Part shown: in pieces, positions 24,476-32,754 of the stretch | Position numbering within the stretch: the stretch's first letter is position 1 | How the letters are laid out: the number at the start of each line of letters is the position of its first letter | DNA from: Modicisalibacter radicis | Lineage (GTDB): Bacteria; Pseudomonadota; Gammaproteobacteria; Pseudomonadales; Halomonadaceae | Length of the DNA stretch: 64,000 nucleotides | Direction: 5' to 3' | Assembly (NCBI RefSeq): GCF_900961225.1 | Contig: NZ_CAAHFN010000131.1 | Coordinates: forward strand, 62,001-126,000 | Made by a program: the position numbers and the translations under genes | Notes under the pieces: generated by a model | Seen by the model: the letters and a program-made list of their open reading frames with translations, nothing else | Told to the model about the DNA's origin: nothing | Databases searched by the model: none

Positions 24476-25351
24476 ATGAGTCAGGAAAACGCGTATACCC
24501 CGCCGAAGGTCTGGACCTGGGAGAAGGAGAGCGGCGGCAAGTTCGCCAGTACCAACCGGCCGATCGCCGGGCCGACCCACGACAAGGAACTGCCGGTCGG
24601 TGAGCATCCGTTCCAGCTCTATTCGCTGGCCACGCCCAACGGGGTCAAGGCCGGGGTGATGTTCGAGGAGCTGTTGGCGCTCGGCCACGAAGGCGCCGAA
24701 TACGACGCCTGGTTGATCGATATCGGCGAGGGCGATCAGTTCGGCAGCGGCTTCGTCGCGGTCAACCCGAACTCCAAGATCCCTGCCTTGATGGACTACG
24801 GCACGCCGGAGCCCACCCGGGTGTTCGAGTCCGGCTCGATCCTGCTTTATCTCGCCGAGAAGTTCGACGCCTTCCTGCCCAGGGCACATGCCGCGCGCGC
24901 CGAAACCCTCAACTGGCTGTTCTGGCAGATGGGCAGCGCGCCGTTCCTGGGCGGCGGCTTCGGCCATTTCTACGCCTATGCCCCGGAGAAGCTCGAGTAC
25001 CCCATCGACCGCTACACCATGGAGACCAAGCGCCAGCTCGACGTGCTCGATCGGCGCCTGGCCGAGAACCGCTATCTGGGCGGCGACGAGTACACCATCG
25101 CCGATATCGCCAACTGGGCGTGGTATGGCCAACTGGTACTGGGGCGGCTCTACGACGCGGCGGAGTTCCTGCAGGTGCAGGAATACGAGCACGTGATGCG
25201 TTGGGCGAAGGAGATCGACGCCCGGCCGGCGGTGCAGCGCGGTCGCATGGTCAATCGCACCTTCGGCGAGCCGGAGACCCAGCTTCACGAGCGTCACGAC
25301 GCCAGCGACTTCGAGCTGAGGACCCAGGACAAGCGCGAGGCGCGGGGCTGA
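24476..25351 (+). CDS. yghU: YghU-like disulfide-bond oxidoreductase / glutathione transferase
   Basis: A 291-residue GST-superfamily protein (E. coli YghU has 288). It has the N-terminal extension typical of YghU (YTPPKVWTWEKESGGKFAS and TNRPIAGPTHDKELPVGEHP), a thioredoxin-like part with NPNSKIPAL and ESGSILLYLAEKF, and a helical C-domain with GGDEYTIADIANW. YghU binds two glutathiones and has disulfide reductase and organic peroxidase activity. ATG 24476 follows AAGGAG; the upstream in-frame start at 24398 is not used. It seems monocistronic. Confidence 0.94.
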   Translation: MSQENAYTPPKVWTWEKESGGKFASTNRPIAGPTHDKELPVGEHPFQLYSLATPNGVKAGVMFEELLALGHEGAEYDAWLIDIGEGDQFGSGFVAVNPNSKIPALMDYGTPEPTRVFESGSILLYLAEKFDAFLPRAHAARAETLNWLFWQMGSAPFLGGGFGHFYAYAPEKLEYPIDRYTMETKRQLDVLDRRLAENRYLGGDEYTIADIANWAWYGQLVLGRLYDAAEFLQVQEYEHVMRWAKEIDARPAVQRGRMVNRTFGEPETQLHERHDASDFELRTQDKREARG

Positions 25352-25387
25352 TTCCGGCGAACCGAAGCTCGCTCGGCGAAGACCACG

Positions 25388-25417
25388 ACGCCCGGCACCG
25401 GAGAGGAAGCCGGGCGT
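25388..25417 (+). terminator. Hairpin downstream of yghU
   Basis: ACGCCCGGC (25388-25396) pairs with GCCGGGCGT (25409-25417) across a 12-base loop, 36 bases after the yghU stop. The following T content is weak, so termination efficiency is unclear. Confidence 0.4.
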
Positions 25418-25510
25418 CTCGTTCGGAAGGCCACGAACACTGGAACGACTGCAGGCCAGGGCCTGGGCGGCGCTCCGCTGGTCGCGGTAGAGCTATCGGC
25501 TCATCGGGCG

Positions 25511-25897
25511 TCAGTTGATCTGGGTGATCAATACCGGGACGGTGCCCCGCTTGAGCATGCCCAGCTTCTTGGCGGCGCGCTTGGAGAGGTCGATGATCCG
25601 GCCCTCGACGAAGGGACCGCGGTCGTTGATCAGCACCTCGACTTGCTGACCGGTGTCCGCGCGGGCGACCAGTACCTTGGTGCCGAAGGGCAGGTCCGGG
25701 TGCGCCGCGGTCAGCGCCTGCTGGTCGAAGGTATCGCCGCTGGCGGTGCTGGCGCCCTGCAGACTGTCGCTATAGTAGGAAGCGATGCCGCGTTGGGTCT
25801 TGCCGTCGGCGCCGCTGGCCTGGGCGATCCCGGCCGAGCCGGCCATGATCAGGGCGGCCAGGCCGCAGCGTAGCAACAGATGGGATTTGCTTCCCAT
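25511..25897 (-). CDS. RlpA-like septal ring/lytic transglycosylase family protein, short
   Basis: A 128-residue secreted protein with signal peptide (LRCGLAALIMAGSAGIAQA) followed by a single double-psi beta-barrel: GIASYYSDSLQG, TASGDTFDQQALTAAHPDLPFGT, VEVLINDRGPF and IIDLSKRAAKKLG. The conserved Asp of the barrel (NDRGP) is present. Unlike full RlpA it has no SPOR domain and no lipobox, so septal targeting is doubtful. The in-frame upstream start at 25999 is rejected because ATG 25897 gives a normal signal peptide. Confidence 0.92.
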   Translation of the reverse strand: MGSKSHLLLRCGLAALIMAGSAGIAQASGADGKTQRGIASYYSDSLQGASTASGDTFDQQALTAAHPDLPFGTKVLVARADTGQQVEVLINDRGPFVEGRIIDLSKRAAKKLGMLKRGTVPVLITQIN

Positions 25898-26167
25898 GGT
25901 TCTTGCCTCATTGTGCTCGGCTAGCGAGTCTTGCGTCCATCGATGCGATGAGGGGCCGGTTGGCGCTGGGATAGTAACCAGCTTTGCCGTTGCCGGCAAC
26001 TTATTGCCGGATCGACGACATTGGCATCCTGGAAATGACGTTCGCGCAACCCTGTCGGCATGCCCCCGAGAGCGGGCTCATCGCTCGCACGTCACGGGAC
26101 GCACTGACGCCAACTCAGGCGGGCCGGTCATGGGTCGGAAAGACATGGAAAGCACGGAGCGGAATCG

Positions 26168-26959
26168 ATGGCGAGGGGATTACGACACGCGGTCTTGTTG
26201 AGTGTGGGGTGGGTGGCTCTCGGTGGCTGCCAGGCGCCGGGGGCGTCATACGATGGCGTGGGCATCGCCTACGAGCCGGTCGAGGCGAGTTTCACCGAAT
26301 CGGGGTGTCCGCCGTCGCGTTGCGCCACGGTGACGGTCAGCGCGCTGCGCTTTCCCGATTTCCCGGCCTTGAGCGAACGGCTGCGCGGGGAATTGCTTGC
26401 CATGGGGATGGGCATCGGCACTGGCGAGCAGGCGCCGGCCGAATCCTGGGAGGGCTATGCACGGGACTTCATGGCCCAGGCCCAGGCCAGCCGCCGGCTG
26501 GTGCCCGCGCTGAATGCCGCCAGCCAGGCGCGGCTCGAGGCAAGCGTCTACGCGCGGCACGACGATCTGTTGATCGTCGAACTCGATGGCTATGTCTATC
26601 ACACGGGCCAGGCCCACGGTCTGCCGCTGACCTCGTTCATGGTCATCGATGAGCGTCTGGGGCGGGTGGTCGATGTCGACGACATGCTGATCGACGGTCG
26701 CGAGGGGGCCTTCCAGGAGGCGTTGACCCGTGCCCACCGGCGCTGGCTCAAGCGAATCGACGCCGACGCGGCCTTCATCGAGAACTGGCCGTTGAGCGGC
26801 ACCCGCAATGTCGCGCCACTCGAGACGGGCTGGGTCGTCCGCTACAACGTCTACGAGATCGCGCCCTATGCCGCCGGACAGCCGGAGCTGCGTATCCCTA
26901 ACGACGAACTGGCGGGCATCGTCGAGCCGCGCTATCTGGGAAGCCGCACGGGGCGCTAG
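26168..26959 (+). CDS. Lipoprotein with DUF3298/RsiV-like domain
   Basis: A 263-residue protein with a lipoprotein signal (VGWVALGGC, Cys-21). The C-terminal half resembles the DUF3298 domain of RsiV-type proteins: YHTGQAHGLPLTSFMVID, a region on DMLIDGREGAFQEAL, FIENWPLSGT and VVRYNVYEIAPYAAGQPEL. In B. subtilis RsiV this domain binds lysozyme, and in Gram-negatives its role is mostly unknown. It is probably anchored in the outer membrane facing the periplasm. It stands alone. Confidence 0.82.
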   Translation: MARGLRHAVLLSVGWVALGGCQAPGASYDGVGIAYEPVEASFTESGCPPSRCATVTVSALRFPDFPALSERLRGELLAMGMGIGTGEQAPAESWEGYARDFMAQAQASRRLVPALNAASQARLEASVYARHDDLLIVELDGYVYHTGQAHGLPLTSFMVIDERLGRVVDVDDMLIDGREGAFQEALTRAHRRWLKRIDADAAFIENWPLSGTRNVAPLETGWVVRYNVYEIAPYAAGQPELRIPNDELAGIVEPRYLGSRTGR

Positions 26960-26999
26960 CCGGTTCGAGGGCCCGGCGCGAGCTGCGAGGTCGCTTGCC

Positions 27000-27254
27000 T
27001 CAGGCGCCTTGAGCCGACCCGTGCAGTCCCTGGGCGATGAATTCATCGGCCAGGGCCCGTGAGGCCAGCGCGAACTCGACCCGTGCCGCCGCCAGTGCGC
27101 TGTGGTCCTTCGAGGCAACATCACGCTCCAGCCGGTCGAGGTTGGCCTTGGCGCGTGCCAGGCGGCCAGCCAGGGCCGTGGCGAGATCGGCGTTCGCGAT
27201 GTCGCTGAGCGTAGAAGGCGACATGGCAATGCCATTGGGCAGTTCGATCGACAT
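27000..27254 (-). CDS. Small helical protein of unknown function
   Basis: An 84-residue soluble protein. It starts MSIELPNGIAMSPSTL, then a long amphipathic helix rich in Ala, Arg, Asp and Glu (LARAKANLDRLERDVAS, AARVEFALASRALADEF), probably a coiled coil. GGAAAGAG precedes ATG 27254; the open frame upstream to 27329 is unlikely. It converges with the DUF3298 lipoprotein gene 40 bases away. No family recognised. Confidence 0.6.
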   Translation of the reverse strand: MSIELPNGIAMSPSTLSDIANADLATALAGRLARAKANLDRLERDVASKDHSALAAARVEFALASRALADEFIAQGLHGSAQGA

Positions 27255-27768
27255 GATGGCTCTTTCCAGGGTGCTGCTAGCGTCGCGGTCGTTAGCGTTC
27301 GAATGTAACCGATCATGCTGTCTGCGCAACGCTCGGTCCAGTCGATAGTATTAACGACTGCCGGTAAAGGATCTTGAATTCGAGCCAGCCGCACAGGGGC
27401 TGTAGACAGTCCACGGGCGATGAAATTTCATCATGGCATGGATCGGTCGAGACTATGAGGCGGCATTGTCCGCTTGGCTGACGCTATCTCCGGGCTCGCT
27501 GCATGCGCGGGCTGGCGGCTTTTCGACGCGTCGCCGGGTGGCAGGCCGGAGGCGTGTCGGTGCGGTCGCCGAGCGTTGCCGGGGTTTTTCGGTCGGTGGA
27601 CAGCCGGTGCGTTTGGTCACTATACCTAGACGGGCTTGCACGGCATGGCCCGTGTGAATCAGACGTCAGACGCTCAAGGTCGCGGGGCTGTAACCCGTGC
27701 CCTCGAAAGGCGGTCTGCCAGGAGCGTGGCCGCTTGGCCGCACTCAAATACCAGGGGGGAGATTTATC
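27255..27768. other. Long gene-free region before the catalase gene
   Basis: About 510 bases without a convincing gene. Short frames on both strands are Arg/Pro/Ser-rich and look non-coding. It holds the palindrome at 27419-27432 and should contain the catalase promoter. No OxyR site was firmly recognised. Confidence 0.5.
27419..27432. promoter_or_regulatory. GATGAAATTTCATC palindrome
   Basis: A perfect 14-base palindrome about 340 bases upstream of the catalase start. Its half-site ATGAAA equals the uronate LacI half-site but without the 5-base spacer, so it is probably a different site or chance. Confidence 0.25.
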
Positions 27769-29223
27769 GTGACGAGCGACAATAATAAGCCGACGACAAC
27801 CGATGCCGGTATTCCGGTAGCCAGTGACGAGCACTCGTTGACCGTCGGCCCTGACGGCCCGATCGTGATGCACGATCACTATCTCATCGAACAGATGGCC
27901 AACTTCAATCGCGAGCGGATTCCCGAGCGCCAACCCCATGCCAAGGGCGGCGGTGCCTTCGGCCGCTTCGAGGTGACCGAAGACGTCAGCCAGTACACCA
28001 GGGCCAAGGTGTTTCAGCCGGGTGCCCGGACCGATGTGCTGATCCGCTTCTCCACCGTCGCCGGTGAGCGCGGCAGCCCCGATACCTGGCGCGACCCGCG
28101 CGGCTTCTCCATCAAGTTCTACACCAGCGAAGGCAACTACGACATGGTGGGGAACAACACGCCGGTGTTCTTCATCCGCGATCCGATGAAGTTCCAGCAC
28201 TTCATCCGTTCGCAGAAGCGGCGTGCCGACAACCACCTGCGCGATCACGACATGCAGTGGGATTTCTGGACGCTGTCGCCGGAATCGGCACATCAGGTCA
28301 CCTGGCTGATGGGCGATCGCGGCATCCCCAGGACCTGGCGCCACATGAACGGCTATTCCAGTCATACTTACATGTGGGCGAACGCTCAGGGCGAGAAGTT
28401 CTGGGTCAAGTATCACTTCAAGACCGACCAGGGCATCGAATGTCTGACGCAGGAGGAAGCCGACCGGCTGGCCGGTGAGGATGGCGATTACCACACTCGC
28501 GACCTGTTTGAGGCGATCGATCGTGGCGAGCATCCGAGCTGGACGCTGTACATGCAGATCATGCCGTTCGCCGAGGCTGAGACCTACCGCTACAACCCGT
28601 TCGACCTGACCAAGGTGTGGCCGCACGACGACTACCCGATGATCAAGGTCGGCAAGCTGACGCTGGACCGCAACCCCACCGACTACCATACCGAGATCGA
28701 ACAGGCGGCATTCGAGCCGAACAATCTGGTGCCGGGCATCGGCATCAGTCCCGACCGGATGCTGATCGGTCGCGTGTTCGCGTATGCCGACGCCCATCGG
28801 GCGCGGCTCGGCGTGAACTACAAGCAGATCCCGGTGAACTCGCCCCAGTCACCCGTCCACAGCTACAGCAAGGATGGCGCGATGCGTGTGCAGAACGTCT
28901 CGGATCCGGTCTACGCGCCCAATTCAAAGGGCGGGCCTAGCGCCGACGGCGAGCGCTATCCCACCGATTCGACCTGGGAGACGAGCGGCAACCAGATGCG
29001 CTCCGCCTACACCCTGCGCCGCGACGACGACGATTACGGCCAGGCCAACAAGCTGATCAACGAGGTCATGGACGACGCCGCGCGTGATCGGCTGGTGGCC
29101 AACGTGGTCGGCCACGTCAAGGGCGGCGTCCAGGAACCGGTGCTGTCGCGGGTCTTCGAGTACTGGCGCAACATCGACGAGACCATCGGGCGGCGCATCG
29201 AGGAGGGCGTGAAGCAAGGCTGA
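27769..29223 (+). CDS. Haem catalase (small-subunit, clade 3 type)
   Basis: A 484-residue monofunctional catalase. Catalytic His-57 is in PERQPHAKGGGAFG, Ser in FSTVAGERGS and Asn in MVGNNTPVFFIRD. The proximal Tyr lies in RVFAYADAHRARLG with the conserved Arg four residues before. The substrate-channel region PMKFQHFIRSQKR is typical. The start is GTG 27769, supported by GGGGGGAGA at about 7 bases; the longer frame from ATG 27697 adds an unrelated N-terminus. It removes hydrogen peroxide in the cytoplasm. It is followed by a strong terminator and so is monocistronic. Confidence 0.95.
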   Translation: MTSDNNKPTTTDAGIPVASDEHSLTVGPDGPIVMHDHYLIEQMANFNRERIPERQPHAKGGGAFGRFEVTEDVSQYTRAKVFQPGARTDVLIRFSTVAGERGSPDTWRDPRGFSIKFYTSEGNYDMVGNNTPVFFIRDPMKFQHFIRSQKRRADNHLRDHDMQWDFWTLSPESAHQVTWLMGDRGIPRTWRHMNGYSSHTYMWANAQGEKFWVKYHFKTDQGIECLTQEEADRLAGEDGDYHTRDLFEAIDRGEHPSWTLYMQIMPFAEAETYRYNPFDLTKVWPHDDYPMIKVGKLTLDRNPTDYHTEIEQAAFEPNNLVPGIGISPDRMLIGRVFAYADAHRARLGVNYKQIPVNSPQSPVHSYSKDGAMRVQNVSDPVYAPNSKGGPSADGERYPTDSTWETSGNQMRSAYTLRRDDDDYGQANKLINEVMDDAARDRLVANVVGHVKGGVQEPVLSRVFEYWRNIDETIGRRIEEGVKQG

Positions 29224-29261
29224 TCGACGGTCCGCGGCCAAGGCCCTGATGGGTCGACGAG

Positions 29262-29291
29262 AGCCCGCCAACCGGTGTTGGCGGGCTTTTT
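29262..29291 (+). terminator. Rho-independent terminator of the catalase gene
   Basis: AGCCCGCCAAC (29262-29272), loop CGGT, GTTGGCGGGCT (29277-29287) form an 11-base perfect stem followed by TTTT. It lies 38 bases after the catalase stop. Confidence 0.9.
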
Positions 29292-29315
29292 CGGGCTTGG
29301 CTCACGGGGCGGGGC

Positions 29316-30323
29316 TCATTCGCGGCGCTGCTTGATCTGCTCCCTGAGCTGGCCGGGCACTTTCTTGATGATCAGCCGGTCCTGCTGTGCGTCGTATTCG
29401 ACGCTGTCGCCCAGTAGATGCGAATCGAAGCTGATCGAGACGCCGCTGGCGCGGCCGGTGAAACGCCGAAACTGCTGCAGGGTGCGCTTGTCCGGCGGGA
29501 TCTCCGGCGACAGGCCGTAGTCCTGATTGCGAATGTAGTCGTAGAAGGCCTTGGGCTGTTGTTCGTCGACCAGTTCGGAGAGCTGGTCCAGGGTGATCGG
29601 TTCGCCGCTGCGCGCCTGGTCGTTGGCATAGTCGATCAGTGCGTCGGTCTTCTCGCGACTGGCCTCCTCGGGCAGGTCCTCGCTCTCGACGTAATCGCTG
29701 AAGGCCTTGAGCAGAGTGCGCGTCTCGCTGGTGGCGTCCACGCCTTCCTCGCAGCCCAGCCAGTCGCGAAAGCCCTCGGCGAGTTTCTTGCCGCCGCGGT
29801 CCTTGTTGTAGGACACATACTGGCGCGAGGTGCCGGCCCGCATCTGGGTGAGGTCGACCCGCGCCGCCAGGGTCAGCTGGCCGAGGTTGATCTGACGTAC
29901 GGGAACGACGCCGAGCGAGGCGTCGATGCCGTAACCCTCGCGATGATGCAGCAGTGCCAAGGTCAGATACTCGGCGTCGCCCTGGCGGGTGTGGGCGAAC
30001 AGTACGTGGCCGCCCACGGGCAGGTGGTCGTCGACCAGCGTCTTGAGCCCCTCCGCCGCCTGGCGGGTGAAGGCGACGAAATCCCAGGTGGCCGCGTCGC
30101 CGCCCAGGTAGTTGGCTAGCATGGCGCCGAGCGTGTGAGCCGCTGCGTCGTCGGCGAAATATCCCCAGGCCTTGGTCTTGGCGTGGTAGCTGCCGTTCAG
30201 GCTGGCCAGCATCTCGTCCAGTGCCGGCGACGCGGACAGGGTTTCATCGGCCGCCGCGAGCGTGGCGGGCCGGTCGCTCGAGGACTTGTCGATGCGGTGA
30301 ACGATGCTGTTGAGTGTCGGCAT
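29316..30323 (-). CDS. yejK: Nucleoid-associated protein YejK/NdpA
   Basis: A 335-residue NdpA-family protein (E. coli YejK has 335). Conserved stretches include GHVLFAHTRQGDAEYLTLALLH, split here by the family's hydrophobic core, INLGQLTLAARVDLTQ, YVSYNKDRGGKKLAEGFRD and FSDYVESEDL, with a basic C-terminus (IIKKVPGQLREQIKQRRE). The family associates with the nucleoid and, in E. coli, interacts with topoisomerases. It converges with catalase across the terminator. Confidence 0.94.
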   Translation of the reverse strand: MPTLNSIVHRIDKSSSDRPATLAAADETLSASPALDEMLASLNGSYHAKTKAWGYFADDAAAHTLGAMLANYLGGDAATWDFVAFTRQAAEGLKTLVDDHLPVGGHVLFAHTRQGDAEYLTLALLHHREGYGIDASLGVVPVRQINLGQLTLAARVDLTQMRAGTSRQYVSYNKDRGGKKLAEGFRDWLGCEEGVDATSETRTLLKAFSDYVESEDLPEEASREKTDALIDYANDQARSGEPITLDQLSELVDEQQPKAFYDYIRNQDYGLSPEIPPDKRTLQQFRRFTGRASGVSISFDSHLLGDSVEYDAQQDRLIIKKVPGQLREQIKQRRE

Positions 30324-30410
30324 GGCGATCGCCTGGGCTGAACATGAGTCGGCGATGGTAACGCGCCGGCGGCGCGATCAGTAGTCATGGGGGGCGACTT
30401 CGGCCCACGT

Positions 30411-30445
30411 GAAAACACCCCAGACGGCCGAGGCCGAGTGGGGTG
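30411..30445 (-). terminator. Terminator of the hypothetical gene 30479-30796
   Basis: On the minus strand CACCCCA and TGGGGTG (30416-30422 and 30439-30445) form a stem with a GC-rich loop, followed by TTTT (complement of 30412-30415). Confidence 0.65.
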
Positions 30446-30478
30446 AGGTGCTCTTGCGACGCTACGCTCGATACCGGG

Positions 30479-30796
30479 CTACCGCTGGCGCTGGCAATCC
30501 TCCTCGAACAGGTCCGCCTTGGCGTGACGCATGACGTCTTCGCAGGCGGCTTGATGCGCGAGTTGGGTGAGCAGGCCCTGGGCCACTTCGAAACCCTTGC
30601 CCAGGCAGGTGTCGATATCCTGGCGGCTCACCTGAGGGGAGATGCTGCAATCGATCTTGAGCGTTCTACCGCCACCATCCAGCTTGTCGGCCAGCGCTCG
30701 AATGTGCCAGGCGATGCGCACTTTCCAGCTGGCCGATTCTTCCGCGCCGTCGTTTACGTTAAACGTGCACTGCCATTCAGGTCTGTATACCTTCAT
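30479..30796 (-). CDS. Hypothetical protein
   Basis: A 105-residue soluble protein starting MKVYRPEWQCTFNVNDG, with a conspicuous ribosome site (CGGAGGT) before ATG 30796. The open frame continues upstream to 31108, but that part is Arg/Pro-rich. The protein has a beta-type N-terminus and a helical C-half (GFEVAQGLLTQLAHQAAC), with a few Cys. It has its own terminator. No family was recognised. Confidence 0.7.
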   Translation of the reverse strand: MKVYRPEWQCTFNVNDGAEESASWKVRIAWHIRALADKLDGGGRTLKIDCSISPQVSRQDIDTCLGKGFEVAQGLLTQLAHQAACEDVMRHAKADLFEEDCQRQR

Positions 30797-31164
30797 GAGA
30801 ACCTCCGGTGCTGGCTTGGCAAGAATGATTGCTCGTGGTGTCCGCTCCGCTAAAAAGAATGATGCACCCCGATCATACCGGGTTTCAGCGCGGTGGCCAG
30901 GTTCCACGTTGCTGCGGCCGGGGCATGCCGCTGATTCCCGGCTTGTCGACCAGTCTGCCTGACGGTCCGGGCCGTCGGTTCGATGAATAGCGCACGAGGA
31001 TGCCGCCATGCCCGGGTTTAGACCGCCCGCCGGCTGCGGCGAGCTAATCGCCGGTCGTCTCGTTTCCGCCATTCGCTGGCATGCTGCAGGTCGCCGGGGT
31101 TGTTGCAACGCGCTATGACGGGGGGTGCACCCCGGTAGCCGATGGCTCCAAGGCGCTCGGCGCG
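30797..31164. other. Intergenic region
   Basis: About 370 bases containing the promoter of the gene starting at 30796. An AT-rich part near 30780-30870 is a plausible promoter. No coding or RNA feature was seen. Confidence 0.5.
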
Positions 31165-31767
31165 TTAAGGGCTGCAGCGATAGAAATGCGCGGGCAGGAA
31201 GTTCATCGGCTCGAACTCCCGCGTCACCTTGGAGAAGGTCTTGCGTAGCGAGGGCAGGATGTTGGGCGAGAACTGGTAGAGCAGGAAGGTGCCATCCGGC
31301 GAGATGACCTGCCGCGTTGCATCCAGGATGTTCTCCCGCGCCTCGTCGGGCAGCGTGCTGAAGGGGATGCCGGCGATCACGTAGTCGACCGGGCCGAGCC
31401 CGCGTTCGCTCAGGACTTGCTGGATATCGGCTGCCGAGCCATGTATGACCTGCATCCGCGGATCCGAGTAGGCGCTGTTGATGTAATCGACGAAATCCTT
31501 GTTGGTTTCGAGCACCAGCAGAATCGCCTCGGGATGCATCTGGCGCAGGATCTCCTTGGTGAAAGTACCGATGCCCGGGCCGTACTCGACCAGCACCCGG
31601 GTGCGTGCCCAGTCGACGTGACTCAGCATGCGCCTGACCAGAAAGGGCGAGCTGGGGATGATCGAGCCCAGCATCTTCGGGTGCTTGAAGAAATTGCTGG
31701 CAAACAGGGCGAATTGGCGACGCCGGGATTGTTGGGTGCTGCTTGCTGTCTGCTGCTGCTCGTCCAT
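31165..31767 (-). CDS. Class I SAM-dependent methyltransferase, phospholipid N-methyltransferase-like
   Basis: A 200-residue protein resembling the Rossmann methyltransferases of the PmtA/COG3963 group. The N-terminal motif FASNFFKHPKMLGSIIPSSP is followed by the SAM-binding VLVEYGPGIGTFTKEIL, acidic LVLETNKDFV, and DYVIAGIPFSTLP in the position of motif IV. The family includes phosphatidylethanolamine N-methyltransferases and proteins annotated as rRNA adenine dimethylase-like. Membrane lipid methylation is plausible but unproven. It is monocistronic. Confidence 0.85.
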   Translation of the reverse strand: MDEQQQTASSTQQSRRRQFALFASNFFKHPKMLGSIIPSSPFLVRRMLSHVDWARTRVLVEYGPGIGTFTKEILRQMHPEAILLVLETNKDFVDYINSAYSDPRMQVIHGSAADIQQVLSERGLGPVDYVIAGIPFSTLPDEARENILDATRQVISPDGTFLLYQFSPNILPSLRKTFSKVTREFEPMNFLPAHFYRCSP

Positions 31768-32425
31768 GGCTTACTCGTCTCGTCAGGGGAACTGGGTGCT
31801 TATCGTTATCTCACGGTATAGCACCGCTTCGGTGAGTAAAAGAATAGCAAGTCTCCGGCGTGCCGGCGTCGGCATCCAGGGGGCGCCCGAGAGAGGCCCG
31901 AACGGCGCAGATAAAGGGCGGGGTAGAAAACGGGCGCAAAAAAATGGGCCGCAGGGCGGCCCAAGGTACGCAGGGAACTGAAGGATCTTGCTGGCTGGTC
32001 GCCATGATGCTCGGCGGCCAGCGATAAGAGGAGGCGTCCTTGCCGGGTTCCATCCCTGCCTCGCCAATCCCTGGCGGGGTCAAGGACCTCCTGTCTGGAA
32101 AAGTGCCACTGGAAGGCGACTTTTTCAGTCTCATCTTATAGGGTGCGAAATTGATGCCAGAAACCATCGATTGTCTTTAAAAACAGTTGCTTAAAGGTTG
32201 TTCGGTGGGGGCGCTGCAGAAAATGGCGGGATTTGAGCCACGCAAGGGCGCCGGATCGTCTCCAAAAGCAGACGCCAAGGTGGGTGTTTTTTGAAAACTC
32301 ATTAAAATCATTGGTTTGCAGTGTTGCCATAAAGAGACGGGGGTGGCGATGGAAAGGCATCCTCGTCGTGCGATCCGGAAGAATTGCGATAGAGTGCGCC
32401 TTGACGAGTCCAGCGGAGCGAGGCG
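31768..32425. other. Long non-coding stretch with hairpins
   Basis: About 660 bases without a supportable gene. It holds a GC-rich part (31990-32095) with partial complementarity (GTCCTTG near 32035 against CAAGGAC near 32081), a terminator-like hairpin at 32098-32125, and a noticeably more AT-rich tract (32130-32400). It ends at the truncated acetyltransferase. It may be the scar of a deletion or an old insertion. Confidence 0.5.
32098..32125. terminator. Hairpin with flanking A and T tracts
   Basis: AAAAGTGCC and GGCGACTTTTT (about 32099-32125) pair with one bulge around an ACTGGAA loop. The tracts on both sides allow termination in either direction. No intact gene points into it nearby from the left, which is unusual. 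Confidence 0.5.
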
Positions 32426-32658
32426 ATGACACAAGGTGACGAGTTGGCGAAGATGCTGGCGGGCGTACTCTACAACGCCGAGGACTCCCGCTTGCTGGCA
32501 GCACGCTTGAATGCCCAGGGAATACTGGCCACGTTTGTCCGGGCGTGAGCATCGGCGAGAACACCGTGGTGGGGGCCGGGCGCGTGGTCACCAAGGACCT
32601 GCCGGCCAATGTCGTGACCGCGGGCAACCCCTGCCGGGTCATCCGGCCGTTGCCTTGA
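32426..32658 (+). pseudogene. Maa/NodL-type sugar O-acetyltransferase pseudogene with internal deletion
   Basis: The first 30 codons read like the N-terminal domain of maltose acetyltransferases (DELAKMLAGVLYNAEDSRLL). The frame then ends at a TGA near 32548. In another frame the C-terminal left-handed beta-helix end of the same family follows at once: PGVSIGENTVVGAG, VVTKDLPANVV and AGNPCRVIRPLP. Roughly 110 residues of the middle of the usual 185-200 residue protein, including the active-site His region, are absent. It cannot be functional. Confidence 0.85.
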
Positions 32659-32754
32659 GCGCGGGACTGGCCCTCGCCCGGCCCGGTTCTTCGCGCGACA
32701 CCTGGACGCGAACGCCCGGCTCGTATTCGAACTGGGCGTTCGCGGGCGTGCCGT

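Noticed and set aside
27419..27432. GATGAAATTTCATC as a third site of the uronate LacI regulator
   Set aside because: The half-sites match, but the 5-base spacer shared by both lacI-flanking sites is missing and the nearby gene is a catalase.
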